Assembly (NCBI GenBank): GCA_903829815.1
Contig: CAIKRR010000014.1
Location: forward strand, 145,024-209,023
Length of the DNA: 64,000 nt
Direction of reading: 5' to 3'
Origin: an uncultured Pseudomonadota bacterium
GTDB taxonomy: Bacteria > Pseudomonadota > Gammaproteobacteria > Burkholderiales > SG8-39
Part shown: positions 17,630-26,356 of the stretch, piece by piece
Position numbering within the stretch: the stretch's first letter is position 1
Layout: the number at the start of each line of letters is the position of its first letter
Position numbers and translations under genes: made by a program
Notes under the pieces: generated by a model
Databases searched by the model: none
What the model was told of the DNA's origin: nothing
Seen by the model: only the letters and a program-made list of their open reading frames with translations

Positions 17630-17654
17630 CAGGCCCTGCTGCTGACAGGGCCTG
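17630..17654 (-). promoter_or_regulatory. Perfect stem-loop in the porin operon leader
   Basis: CAGGCCCTG and its exact complement are separated by 7 bases, giving a 9-bp GC-rich stem. It lies between the promoter at 17676-17704 and the porin start at 17599, in the transcript leader. No T-run follows, so it is not an obvious terminator; it may stabilise the message or hold a regulator site. Confidence 0.6.
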
Positions 17655-17673
17655 CGACGCAAGTCGACCGTCC

Positions 17674-17702
17674 GTAATATAAATGAGAATCATTTACATT
17701 AC
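17674..17702. promoter_or_regulatory. Fur box
   Basis: A 29-base near-perfect palindrome: GTAATATAAATGA, then GAA, then TCATTTACATTAC, with 12 of 13 arm positions matching. Its core AAATGAGAATCATTT matches the Fur consensus GATAATGATAATCATTATC at 13 of 19 positions, including the whole AATGA/AATCATT centre. It lies across the core promoter reading into the porin gene, so iron-loaded Fur would block RNA polymerase. Confidence 0.88.
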
Positions 17703-17704
17703 AA
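17676..17704 (-). promoter_or_regulatory. Sigma-70 promoter of the porin/flavin operon
   Basis: On the minus strand TTGTAA (17699-17704) and TATATT (17676-17681) are separated by exactly 17 bases. The Fur palindrome fills the spacer and overlaps both hexamers. Transcription would start near 17668, giving a leader of about 70 bases. Confidence 0.75.
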
Positions 17705-17714
17705 GATCCGTCGT

Positions 17715-18641
17715 TCAGAGCTTGCCGCTCGTCCCCGCATCGCTGATCGCGCCCCGGATCTCCCGGATTGCGCGTTCAATCTCGTCATCACTCAGAAAGT
17801 CTGCCGCACCATCCTTGCCAAAGCCGGCGGTCTGGGTCGCGACGTCGCTCATCTGCATCGTCTTGGTGGAAATGGATCGCGGCACCTCCGGGTCCAGCGC
17901 CTCCTCACCCAGCCATGCGAGGCCGATTGCGCTCAGATTGTCGCCATCGCTCCCAGCCCGTGCTTCGGCCGTATTCATCATCGCTGGCATGGCCTTGAGC
18001 ACCTCATCCTTGAGGACAGCCTCGACAATGGTTCGCGTGCTCAGAGGGCCCCACAGCCCATCGGTGCACAAGAGGATCGTATCGCCGCGCCGCAGAGGCG
18101 TGCGGCGCGAGGTTTCGATGCGTGGCAGGTGGCTCTGCCCGAGACAGTTGTAGACCTTGTTGCGATCGGGGTGGTTGGCAACCGCCTCCTCGCGCACCCG
18201 ACCGATATCGACCAGCTGTTGAACCCGCGAGTGGTCCTTGGTCACCGCATGGACTTGACCATCTCGAATCAGGTACAGGCGCGAGTCGCCCACATGAGCC
18301 CAGAAGGCCACTCCCCCCTGGATCACGCAGGCGACGAAAGTCGTTCGAGGCGTCTCGGGCATGTTGCGCCCTTCGGCGTAACCGAGGATGGCCAGGTGGG
18401 CATTGGTGATGGAATCGAGCAGAAAACGCAGTGGATCCTCCAGGCGCGGCCGCGCCTGGCTCTGGAATGCTTCGATCAGGAACTTGACCGCGATATGCGC
18501 GGCGATCTCGCCATGCAGGTGCCCTCCCATTCCGTCGGCCACAGCCATGATCAGCGACTCGCGGCTGTAGCTGTAGGCGATCCTGTCCTGGTTGCTCTTT
18601 CGGCTGCCCTGACGGCTTTCCTGGTGAATGAGAAAACGCAT
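17715..18641 (-). CDS. PP2C/PPM-family Ser/Thr protein phosphatase
   Basis: A 308-residue metal-dependent phosphatase. Motifs in order are SNQDRIAYS, VADGMGGHLHGEIAA, AHVGDSRLYLIRDGQ, LLCTDGLWGPLS and DGDNLSAI, which supply the conserved metal-binding aspartates. A tail of about 60 residues follows the domain. The ATG at 18641 overlaps the kinase stop as TGATG, so kinase and phosphatase are made together and probably act on the same substrates. The Fur-controlled promoter of the next operon begins 13 bases after its stop. Confidence 0.92.
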   Translation of the reverse strand: MRFLIHQESRQGSRKSNQDRIAYSYSRESLIMAVADGMGGHLHGEIAAHIAVKFLIEAFQSQARPRLEDPLRFLLDSITNAHLAILGYAEGRNMPETPRTTFVACVIQGGVAFWAHVGDSRLYLIRDGQVHAVTKDHSRVQQLVDIGRVREEAVANHPDRNKVYNCLGQSHLPRIETSRRTPLRRGDTILLCTDGLWGPLSTRTIVEAVLKDEVLKAMPAMMNTAEARAGSDGDNLSAIGLAWLGEEALDPEVPRSISTKTMQMSDVATQTAGFGKDGAADFLSDDEIERAIREIRGAISDAGTSGKL

Positions 18642-19600
18642 CAAAGCTCCCGCGAACGACCGGCAAGAAGACCCAGTGAACTACGCAATCCGGCCACGAA
18701 GGTGCGCCGACCTGCGACGGCAGGGTCACGCTCGCGCAGCAGTACTTTCTGCAAGGCGAGCGCACTCTGCGGGCGACGCAGATGGTCGATCTGCAGACAC
18801 CAGTCGATGGTCTCGAGCAGTTGCACCGTATACCGGTCGGAAAACTGCTCGACCGCAGGCACGTAGCGATCCTGCTGGACACGCTGATCAGCCGGGGGCG
18901 GCGCCTGTCCGGACAGACAGGCGTACATGGCTGCGCCTACGCTGTAGAGATCACTCCAGGGCCCCATCAGCTCACGCTGGCGATACTGCTCGGGTGGCGC
19001 ATAGCCGGGCGTGTACATCGGGCTGAGCGAGTACTCCGATTCGGTCAGCATCTGACGAGCTGCACCAAAGTCGATGAGCACCGGCGTGTCATCTTCGCGC
19101 ACGTAGATGTTGGCGGGCTTCAGGTCAAGGTGAAGCAGCTTGTTGGTGTGGACCTCGCGCAGACCATTGAGCATGAGCGTCATGACGCGCCGGATGTAGT
19201 TTTCGCGCAGCGCGCCTCGATTGCGTGCGATGTCCTCCTGCAAGGTGCGCCCCTGCTCGTAACGCATCACCAGATAAACCGTCTGGTTGGCGCGAAAGAA
19301 GTTGAGCACCCGAATCACATTGGGGTGAGACAGCCGCGCCAGCGAACGCCCTTCCTCGAAGAAACATTTCATGCCGTAGCGGAACACGGCCAGGTTTTCC
19401 TCGGGCACGGCGGGCACCACATCACCCTCCTGGCGCAGGGCGAGCGAGGCCGGCAGATACTCCTTGATGGCAACCTGCCCACCCTGTTCGTCGGCGCCCA
19501 GATAGACGAGCGAAAACCCGCCCGAGGAGAGCAGCCGCTCGATGCGGTAGCCCTGCAGCTGATAACCGTCAGGCAATGGCTGGTTGTTGTGTGATGGCAT
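18641..19600 (-). CDS. Bacterial Ser/Thr protein kinase (Hanks type)
   Basis: A 319-residue soluble kinase with no membrane segment. It has a Gly-rich loop (SSGGFSLVYLG), catalytic lysine in VAIKEYLP, catalytic loop HLDLKPANI, the metal-binding DFGAARQ and APPEQY at the end of the activation segment. The paired PP2C phosphatase overlaps its stop. The pair lies divergent to yicC in many Burkholderiales; substrates are not evident from the sequence. Confidence 0.92.
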   Translation of the reverse strand: MPSHNNQPLPDGYQLQGYRIERLLSSGGFSLVYLGADEQGGQVAIKEYLPASLALRQEGDVVPAVPEENLAVFRYGMKCFFEEGRSLARLSHPNVIRVLNFFRANQTVYLVMRYEQGRTLQEDIARNRGALRENYIRRVMTLMLNGLREVHTNKLLHLDLKPANIYVREDDTPVLIDFGAARQMLTESEYSLSPMYTPGYAPPEQYRQRELMGPWSDLYSVGAAMYACLSGQAPPPADQRVQQDRYVPAVEQFSDRYTVQLLETIDWCLQIDHLRRPQSALALQKVLLRERDPAVAGRRTFVAGLRSSLGLLAGRSREL

Positions 19601-19782
19601 GGCCCTGCGACTGACCTCAGTGAAAACCCGCTATGATCGAGCGCGTCGCTTGCGAGGTGATCTCGCCAGCGTTGCAGAGCGGCGAACTGCGGGTCGCCCG
19701 TGCATTGTAAAGTTTTATTGCGCATCGGTGGCGCAGAAGATGGGACCGTGCCGCCGTCATCGCCAACATCACAGGGCAATCG

Positions 19783-20685
19783 ATGCTGCAGAGCATGACG
19801 GGGTTCGCCAGTGCGAGCCGGGAACTCCATGGCGCCTCGCTCACGATCGAACTGCGCAGCGTCAACAGTCGCTTTCTCGATATTGCCTTGCGCGTGCCTG
19901 AGGACCTGAGGGCGGTGGAACCCCTGTTGCGCGACCAGATTGCCGGTGCGATTTCCCGTGGCAAGATCGACTGCAGGGTTCAATACGCCTTCGATACGGC
20001 TCAAACGGTATCCGCAACGCTCGATCGGCAGATGCTCGAGCGCCTGCAGGCGCTGTCGACTCAAGTCACCGAGGCGCTACCCGGCGCGCGCCCGCTCTCG
20101 GTTGCCGAGGTGCTGGGCTGGCCCGGCGTCATGGCCGGGCGCAGCGATGCATTCGAACCCCTGCGCGCCGCCGCCGGCGCACTGATGGACCAGTCGCTAC
20201 GCGACCTGGTGGCCTCGCGGGCTCGCGAGGGCTCGCGCCTGGGCGCCATGATTCGCGAACGAACCGCGCAGATCCGAGACGGACTCCGGGATATCGCGCC
20301 GCTCATTCCGCAATCGGTCGCCGCATGGCAGGCTCGTCTGGGCGAGCGCCTGCGCGAAGCCCTTGCCGGAGCCGACGAAGATCGCATCCGCCAGGAGGTC
20401 GCTCTGTTCGGCGTGAAGATCGACGTGGCCGAAGAATTCAGCCGGCTGGCCGTACACCTGGACGAAGTCGACCGCCTGTGTCGAACTGAACCAGAACCGG
20501 CCTCCGGCGTGGCCCCCATTGCGGCCAGACCGGTCGGCAAACGACTCGACTTCCTGATGCAGGAATTGAACCGGGAGACCAATACGCTCGGTTCCAAGGC
20601 GGTCTCGCGCGAGATCTCGAGCGTGGTCATCGACTTCAAGGTACTCATCGAACAGATGCGCGAACAGGTACAAAACCTGGAATAG
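19783..20685 (+). CDS. yicC: YicC family endoribonuclease/RNA-binding protein
   Basis: A 300-residue YicC protein, starting MLQSMTGFASASREL and ending with the family's NRETNTLGSKAVSREISS segment. Members have been linked to RNA decay and survival in stationary phase. It is followed 5 bases later by gmk, as in most proteobacteria. The 182-base gap to the divergent kinase must hold both promoters; a TATGAT at 19632-19637 is the only hexamer that stands out. Confidence 0.93.
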   Translation: MLQSMTGFASASRELHGASLTIELRSVNSRFLDIALRVPEDLRAVEPLLRDQIAGAISRGKIDCRVQYAFDTAQTVSATLDRQMLERLQALSTQVTEALPGARPLSVAEVLGWPGVMAGRSDAFEPLRAAAGALMDQSLRDLVASRAREGSRLGAMIRERTAQIRDGLRDIAPLIPQSVAAWQARLGERLREALAGADEDRIRQEVALFGVKIDVAEEFSRLAVHLDEVDRLCRTEPEPASGVAPIAARPVGKRLDFLMQELNRETNTLGSKAVSREISSVVIDFKVLIEQMREQVQNLE

Positions 20686-20690
20686 ACAGC

Positions 20691-21296
20691 GTGACGACTC
20701 CGACCGGCATCCTCTTCATCGTGGCCGCTCCTTCAGGGGCGGGCAAATCCTCCCTGGTCAACGCACTGTTGCGTGCCGATCGTCGCATCGAACTCTCGGT
20801 CTCCTTCACCACGCGCGCGCCGCGGCCCTCGGAGCTCGACGGACGGGAATATCATTTCACCGACCGGCAGACATTCGAGACCATGATAGCAACGGGCGAC
20901 TTTCTCGAACACGCCGAGGTTTATGGCAACCTCTACGGCACCTCGAAACGACAGATCGAGGGCTCGCTGCAAGCCGGACGCGATGTACTGCTCGAGATCG
21001 ACTGGCAGGGAGCGGCACAGATACGAACGCTGTTCCCGGAAGTGGTCGCCCTCTTCATCCTGCCCCCCTCGCTCGATGAACTCGGACGCCGGTTACGCAA
21101 CCGGGGCGAGGACGCACCCGAGGTGATCGAACGCAGGATGGCAGTGGCCGAGGATGAAATCCGCCATGCAATCGAGTTCGACTATGCGATAATAAACAAG
21201 GACTTTGGCGAAGCCCTTGCAGACCTGACTGCGGTCATACGAGCGGCCCGACTGCGATCGCATCGTCAGCACGCTCGATACCCGAGCCTGTTCTGA
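20691..21296 (+). CDS. gmk: Guanylate kinase
   Basis: Phosphorylates GMP to GDP. The 201-residue protein has the P-loop [10 protein letters not shown], the GMP-binding [19 protein letters not shown] and the [13 protein letters not shown] segment. It starts with GTG at 20691, five bases after yicC. Its place before rpoZ and spoT links GTP supply with the (p)ppGpp enzyme downstream. Confidence 0.96.
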   Translation: MTTPTGILFIVAAPSGAGKSSLVNALLRADRRIELSVSFTTRAPRPSELDGREYHFTDRQTFETMIATGDFLEHAEVYGNLYGTSKRQIEGSLQAGRDVLLEIDWQGAAQIRTLFPEVVALFILPPSLDELGRRLRNRGEDAPEVIERRMAVAEDEIRHAIEFDYAIINKDFGEALADLTAVIRAARLRSHRQHARYPSLF

Positions 21297-21369
21297 ACGA
21301 CGGGCAAGCCTCCATGGCATTGGCCGACCGAACAGAAACCCCCTGCCCTGCACAATTCCGAGGTTCATC

Positions 21370-21582
21370 ATGGCTCGCATCACCGTTGAAGACTGCCTGC
21401 AGCGCATCCCCAATCGCTTCCAGCTCACGCTGGTGGCCACCTATCGTGCACGACAACTCGCCCAGGGTTCCGAGCCACGTGTCGATGCCGGCCGCGACAA
21501 GGTGACGGTGATTGCCCTGCGCGAGATGGCTGCAGGTCACATCGGGCTCGAAATGCTCTCGAAAGTACACTCTCAGGGCTGA
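21370..21582 (+). CDS. rpoZ: RNA polymerase omega subunit
   Basis: The smallest RNA polymerase subunit (70 aa), which helps fold beta-prime and forms part of a ppGpp site in E. coli. The start [19 protein letters not shown] and VIALREMA are family hallmarks. It lies between gmk and spoT, the standard order. Confidence 0.96.
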   Translation: MARITVEDCLQRIPNRFQLTLVATYRARQLAQGSEPRVDAGRDKVTVIALREMAAGHIGLEMLSKVHSQG

Positions 21583-21611
21583 CGAGCCAGCACCTTCCAG
21601 GCGGCCACCGC

Positions 21612-23720
21612 ATGGGTTACCTCGGCGACCTGACCCGCTCGCTGGGCTACCTCAAGCCTGCAGATCTCAATCGGGTAGAGGCCGCCTACCACCTCGCCGA
21701 CGAAGCCCACGCCGGGCAACTGCGTTCGAGCGGAGACCCCTACATCTCTCACCCGGTTGCGGTCGCCGAGATACTCTCTCACTGGCACCTCGACTCGCAG
21801 ACAGTTGCGGCAGCGCTGCTGCACGACGTGGTCGAGGACACCGAGATCTCCAGCGCGGAGATCTGCGATCGCTTCGGGCGCCCCGTTGCTGATCTGGTCG
21901 ATGGCGTATCCAAGCTCGACCGCCTCGAATTCCAGACGGCGGCCGACGCCCAGGCTGAAAACTTCCGCAAGATGCTGCTGGCCATGGCCCGCGATGTGCG
22001 GGTGATGCTGATCAAGCTGGCCGATCGCTTGCACAACATGCGCACGCTGGATGCAGTGCCGCAGGCCAAGCGTCGCCGCATCGCGCGCGAGACGATGGAA
22101 ATCTATGCCCCGATCGCGAACCGACTGGGGCTTGATTCACTTTTTCACGAACTCCAGGAACTGGCCTTCAAGTATCTCTACCCGCTGCGCCATGCCGTGT
22201 TGGGAAAGGCCATCAAGGCAGCACGAGGCAATCGTCGCGAGGTGGTCGGGCGAGTGACCGAGGCGGTGCGCACCCAACTCGCATCCGCCGGTGTCGACGC
22301 GCAGATCAGCGGCCGCGAAAAACACCTCTACAGCATCTACCGCAAGATGCGCGGCAAGCGGCTGAGCTTTTCGCAAGTCCTCGACATCTACGGCATTCGC
22401 GTCGTGGTAGAGACCATTCCGCACTGCTACCTCGCGCTGGGCGCATTGCACGGCCTCTACAAGCCAGTGCCGGGCAAGTTCAAGGACTACATTGCGATTC
22501 CGAAATCCAATGGCTATCAGTCGCTGCACTCCACGCTGATCGGCCCTTTTGGCATGCCTGTGGAGATGCAGATCCGCACCCGCGACATGAACCGGATTGC
22601 CGAAACCGGCGTTGCCTCGCACTGGTTGTACAAGGATGACTTCAACGAACTGACCGAAGTTCAGGCGCGTACCGCCAAGTGGCTGCAATCACTGCTCGAG
22701 ATCCAGAGCGCCACGGGCGACTCTGCCGAATTTCTCGAGCATGTGAAGGTCGACCTGTTTCCGGACGACATCTACCTGTTCACACCCAAGGGACGCATCC
22801 TCTCGCTGCCACGCGGCGCCAGCCCGGTGGACTTTGCCTATGCCGTGCACACCGACATCGGCAACCGCTGCGTTGCGGCGCGCGTCAACCACGAACTGGT
22901 ACCACTGCGCAGCGAACTGAAGAACGGTGATCGAGTCGAGATCGTGACCGCTGCCCATGCCCACCCCAATCCAATCTGGCTTTCGTATGTCAAGACCGGC
23001 AAGGCGCGATCGCAGATTCGCCATGCCCTGAAGTCGATGCACAACGATGAATCAGCGGCACTCGGTCAACGACTGCTGAGTCAGGCACTGCGCGCGCACA
23101 AGGCCTCGATCGACGCCATACCGGAAGAGTACTGGGAACGCGTGCTGCGCACGACCGGCATGCATTCACGCACCGAACTGTTCTGCGACATCGGGCTCGG
23201 TACCCGCCTCCCGGCCATCGTGGCGCGCGACCTGATGCTCTCGAACCCGGCACGACGCGCCGACGGAGGCACGGCAGACGTGATCACCGTTCGCGGGTCG
23301 GACGGCATGGCGGTGCAATTCGCGCACTGTTGCGGGCCGATACCGGGTGATCCCATCATCGGTTTCATCCAGAAGGGGCAGGGGCTCGTCGTTCACACCC
23401 ACGATTGCCCAACGGCGCGCCGCACTCGCACCGCCCCCGATCGGTGGATCGATGTCGACTGGGGCCCTGATGACGATCGACTCTACGAGGTGGACCTGCG
23501 CGTGGTCGCCACCAATCAACGCGGCGTACTTGCCCGAATTGCCGCCGCGATCGCTGACTCGGGCACCAATATCGTGAACGTCAACATGGCCGAGGAAGGC
23601 AGCATCTACACGACGATGCTGTTCCGGTTGCAGGTCAGTCACAGGATGCAGTTGGCCCGAGTCATGAAAGGCCTGCGCCGCATCCAGGATGTGATCCGCA
23701 TCGCACGCTCGCGTGACTGA
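21612..23720 (+). CDS. spoT: SpoT/Rel bifunctional (p)ppGpp synthetase/hydrolase
   Basis: A 702-residue stringent-response enzyme. Domains in order: HD hydrolase (HPVAVAEIL and LLHDVVEDTE, about 45-80, intact His-Asp), synthetase (GREKHLYSIYRKM near 233, KFKDYIAIPKSNGYQSLHST), TGS (DIYLFTPKGRILSLPRG, about 386-402), helical/zinc-finger-like part (AHCCGPIPGDPI) and a C-terminal ACT domain (about 624-702). Hydrolase and synthetase motifs both look intact, so it should make and degrade (p)ppGpp. It ends the yicC-gmk-rpoZ-spoT run. Confidence 0.95.
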   Translation: MGYLGDLTRSLGYLKPADLNRVEAAYHLADEAHAGQLRSSGDPYISHPVAVAEILSHWHLDSQTVAAALLHDVVEDTEISSAEICDRFGRPVADLVDGVSKLDRLEFQTAADAQAENFRKMLLAMARDVRVMLIKLADRLHNMRTLDAVPQAKRRRIARETMEIYAPIANRLGLDSLFHELQELAFKYLYPLRHAVLGKAIKAARGNRREVVGRVTEAVRTQLASAGVDAQISGREKHLYSIYRKMRGKRLSFSQVLDIYGIRVVVETIPHCYLALGALHGLYKPVPGKFKDYIAIPKSNGYQSLHSTLIGPFGMPVEMQIRTRDMNRIAETGVASHWLYKDDFNELTEVQARTAKWLQSLLEIQSATGDSAEFLEHVKVDLFPDDIYLFTPKGRILSLPRGASPVDFAYAVHTDIGNRCVAARVNHELVPLRSELKNGDRVEIVTAAHAHPNPIWLSYVKTGKARSQIRHALKSMHNDESAALGQRLLSQALRAHKASIDAIPEEYWERVLRTTGMHSRTELFCDIGLGTRLPAIVARDLMLSNPARRADGGTADVITVRGSDGMAVQFAHCCGPIPGDPIIGFIQKGQGLVVHTHDCPTARRTRTAPDRWIDVDWGPDDDRLYEVDLRVVATNQRGVLARIAAAIADSGTNIVNVNMAEEGSIYTTMLFRLQVSHRMQLARVMKGLRRIQDVIRIARSRD

Positions 23721-23786
23721 GACCGCGCAGCCCGAGGCTGTACACTGGCGTTCGAGGCAGACCACTGCACAGCATCAGGATCCACA

Positions 23787-24581
23787 ATGATCGCGCAAAG
23801 CAACGGCATCGACATCCACTACGAGACCACGGGCACCCAGGGCCCGTGGCTCACCTTCAGCCATTCACTGGGCGCCGACGTATCGATGTGGCGCCCGCAG
23901 ATCGAATACTTCGCGCGCAACTTCAGGGTGCTGGCACTGGACACCCGCGGTCACGGCAAGACCAGCGCCCCGGCAGGGGCCTATTCGCTCGACACCCTGG
24001 CCGATGACCTGCATGGACTCCTTGCCAGCCTCGAGATCCGTACAACGCACTTTGTCGGCCTTTCGATGGGGGGCATGATCGGCCAGACCTTTGCCCTGCG
24101 GCATCCCGGTGTCTTTTCATCGATCACCCTGGCCGATACCACCAGCCAGTATGGCGCCGAGGCGCAGGCACTTTGGGCCAGCCGGGTGAAGACCGCAAAC
24201 ACCGAAGGCATGGAGCCTCTGGTCGAAGGCAGCATCGGTCGCTGGTTTACTGCGCCCTTCAGGGCGGACCCTGCCAATGCCGGCCTGCTGGCGGCAGTGG
24301 CCGATATGATTCGCACAACACCTGGCGCAGGCTATGCCGGGTGCGCCGCGGCGATTGCCGCGATCAACCTCACCGAGCGCCTCGGCGATATCGACGCCCC
24401 CATGCTCGTTCTGTGTGGAGCCGACGACATGGCGACACCGCCGGCGATGTCCGAAGTCATCGCGGCGCGAGCTCGCAAGGCCCAACTGGTGTTGATTCCC
24501 GAGGCAGCGCATATCTCGAACCTCGAACAGCCGGCCGCGTTCAATCGTGCGCTCGATGCCTTCCTTGCTCGCCATGCCTGA
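23787..24581 (+). CDS. Alpha/beta hydrolase, 3-oxoadipate enol-lactonase-like
   Basis: A 264-residue alpha/beta hydrolase resembling PcaD. Visible features are the nucleophile elbow GLSMGG (Ser93), the acid in LCGADDMATPP and the histidine in EAAHISNLEQP. It is the first gene of a catabolic run and its stop overlaps the next gene by 8 bases (ATGCCTGA). No other protocatechuate genes are present, so a true enol-lactone substrate is uncertain; it may act on another ring-cleavage or CoA-linked product of the local pathway. Confidence 0.82.
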   Translation: MIAQSNGIDIHYETTGTQGPWLTFSHSLGADVSMWRPQIEYFARNFRVLALDTRGHGKTSAPAGAYSLDTLADDLHGLLASLEIRTTHFVGLSMGGMIGQTFALRHPGVFSSITLADTTSQYGAEAQALWASRVKTANTEGMEPLVEGSIGRWFTAPFRADPANAGLLAAVADMIRTTPGAGYAGCAAAIAAINLTERLGDIDAPMLVLCGADDMATPPAMSEVIAARARKAQLVLIPEAAHISNLEQPAAFNRALDAFLARHA

Positions 24582-25386
24582 GCCGATCGCGAACGCAGAC
24601 CAGAGCCTGGCCGGTCGCGTCGCGCTGGTAACCGGCGGCTCGCGCGGCATCGGGCGGGCGATCGCCGAAGTGCTGGTGCAAGCCGGCGCAACGGTCGTCA
24701 TCACCGGCCGCGACACCGGGCGCCTTGCGGCCAGCGTAGAGGCCATCCATGCGCTTGCGCCCTCAGGGGCCGTCCACGCCATCGCGCTCGACGTGACCGA
24801 TACCGCGTCGGTGACGCGCGAATTCGCCGACGTGCGCGAACGCATCGGGCGCATCGACATCCTGGTCAACAATGCGGGCGAAGCCGCCAGCGCCCCCTTC
24901 CATCGCACCGACGAAGCCTTGTGGGAGCGCATGCTCCAGGTGAACCTCACCGGCGCATGGCGCTGTACCCGCGAAGTGCTGCCCCCTCTCATGAAGGCCG
25001 AGTATGGTCGGGTGATCAACATCGCCAGTACCGCAGGCCTGGTGGGCTATGCCTATGTCAGCGCCTATGTCGCAGCCAAGCACGGCCTGGTAGGGCTCAC
25101 CCGCTCGCTTGCACTGGAGACGGCTCGCACTGGCATCACGGTGAATGCGGTGTGCCCCGGCTATACCGACACTGACCTGGTGCGAGACGCGGTCAACACG
25201 ATCGCGACGAAAACCGGCAAGACCGAAGACGAGGCACGCGCCAGTCTTGCCGCAGTGAACCCGCAGGGACGACTGGTGCAACCGGCCGAAGTAGCACGCT
25301 GCGTGCTCTGGCTCTGTGCGCCCGACGCTCGCTCGATCACCGGCCAGTCGATCGCCATCTCCGGTGGCGAAGTCATGACACGCTGA
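24574..25386 (+). CDS. SDR-family oxidoreductase
   Basis: A 270-residue short-chain dehydrogenase with the cofactor motif TGGSRGIG, structural NNAGE, catalytic serine in NIASTAG and YVAAK (Tyr-x3-Lys), plus the C-terminal ITGQSIAISGGE. The motif set is that of a classical SDR such as a 3-hydroxyacyl or hydroxyacyl-CoA dehydrogenase. Start 24574 was chosen for the coupled ATGCCTGA junction with the hydrolase; the frame is open from 24547. A role in oxidising a hydroxyacyl-CoA in the same pathway is inferred. Confidence 0.85.
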   Translation: MPEPIANADQSLAGRVALVTGGSRGIGRAIAEVLVQAGATVVITGRDTGRLAASVEAIHALAPSGAVHAIALDVTDTASVTREFADVRERIGRIDILVNNAGEAASAPFHRTDEALWERMLQVNLTGAWRCTREVLPPLMKAEYGRVINIASTAGLVGYAYVSAYVAAKHGLVGLTRSLALETARTGITVNAVCPGYTDTDLVRDAVNTIATKTGKTEDEARASLAAVNPQGRLVQPAEVARCVLWLCAPDARSITGQSIAISGGEVMTR

Positions 25387-25434
25387 AAGACCCGCGAGAC
25401 GCGGCACAGGATCCAAGGCAAGAGGAACTTGACG

Positions 25435-26271
25435 ATGACAACCCCACTGGTGGCACAGCAACGCGCTTTCGCCTCACACCGCTGCGCGCATGTGCGCTTC
25501 GAACTTGCCGAGCGGGTCGCCACGATCACTCTCGACCGTCCCGAGCGCAAGAACCCGCTCACCTTCGACTCCTACGCCGAACTGCGCGATCTGTTTCGCG
25601 CCCTGCAATACGCCACCGATGTCGATGTGGTGGTGATCGCAGGTGCCGGCGGCAACTTCTGTTCTGGTGGCGACGTGCACGAGATCATCGGGCCGCTCAC
25701 CCGCATGACCATGCCCGAACTGCTCGAATTCACCTCGATGACCGGTGATCTGGTGAAGGCCATGCGTGCCTGTCCGCAACCGCTCATCGCTGCGGTGGAC
25801 GGGGTCTGCGCCGGCGCTGGCGCCATCATCGCGATGGCCTGCGACATGCGCCTGGCGACCGCAGAGGCGAAGACAGCCTTCCTGTTCACCCGAGTCGGGC
25901 TTGCCGGTTGCGACATGGGCGCCTGCGCGATCCTGCCGCGCATCATCGGTCAGGGTCGGGCTTCCGATCTGCTCTACACCGGGCGCTCGATGAGTGCCGA
26001 AGAAGGACTCGCCTGGGGCTTCTTCAATCGACTGGTCGATGGCCCGGTGCTGCTCGCCGAAGCCCGGGCACTGGCCACCCAGATCGCTGCCGGACCAACC
26101 TTTGCCCATGGCATCACCAAGAAGATGCTGCATCAGGAGTGGTCGATGTCGGTCGATGAAGCCATCGATGCCGAGGCACAGGCACAGGCCATCTGCATGC
26201 AGACCCGTGACTTCACTCGCGCCTACGAAGCCTTTGCGGCCAAGCGCAAACCGGTCTTCGAAGGCAACTGA
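25435..26271 (+). CDS. Enoyl-CoA hydratase/isomerase family protein
   Basis: A 278-residue crotonase-fold enzyme. It has [18 protein letters not shown], the oxyanion-hole segment [13 protein letters not shown] and a second one at [16 protein letters not shown]. It probably hydrates or opens a CoA-bound intermediate of the neighbouring pathway. The ATG at 25435 follows AGAGGA; a TTG two codons earlier is possible. Similar crotonase-family genes occur in characterised 2-aminobenzoyl-CoA clusters. Confidence 0.86.
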   Translation: MTTPLVAQQRAFASHRCAHVRFELAERVATITLDRPERKNPLTFDSYAELRDLFRALQYATDVDVVVIAGAGGNFCSGGDVHEIIGPLTRMTMPELLEFTSMTGDLVKAMRACPQPLIAAVDGVCAGAGAIIAMACDMRLATAEAKTAFLFTRVGLAGCDMGACAILPRIIGQGRASDLLYTGRSMSAEEGLAWGFFNRLVDGPVLLAEARALATQIAAGPTFAHGITKKMLHQEWSMSVDEAIDAEAQAQAICMQTRDFTRAYEAFAAKRKPVFEGN

Positions 26272-26356
26272 ACGTCGCCACGCCAACACCCGGCAAAATC
26301 CCGAACACCCGGCAGCCCCCTGACACCAAGCGCAAGAAAATCAAGGCCCCACACCG

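Noticed and set aside
23721..23786. Promoter CTGAGA-N18-TACACT before the catabolic hydrolase
   Set aside because: Each hexamer matches only 4 of 6 positions, too weak to list as a feature.
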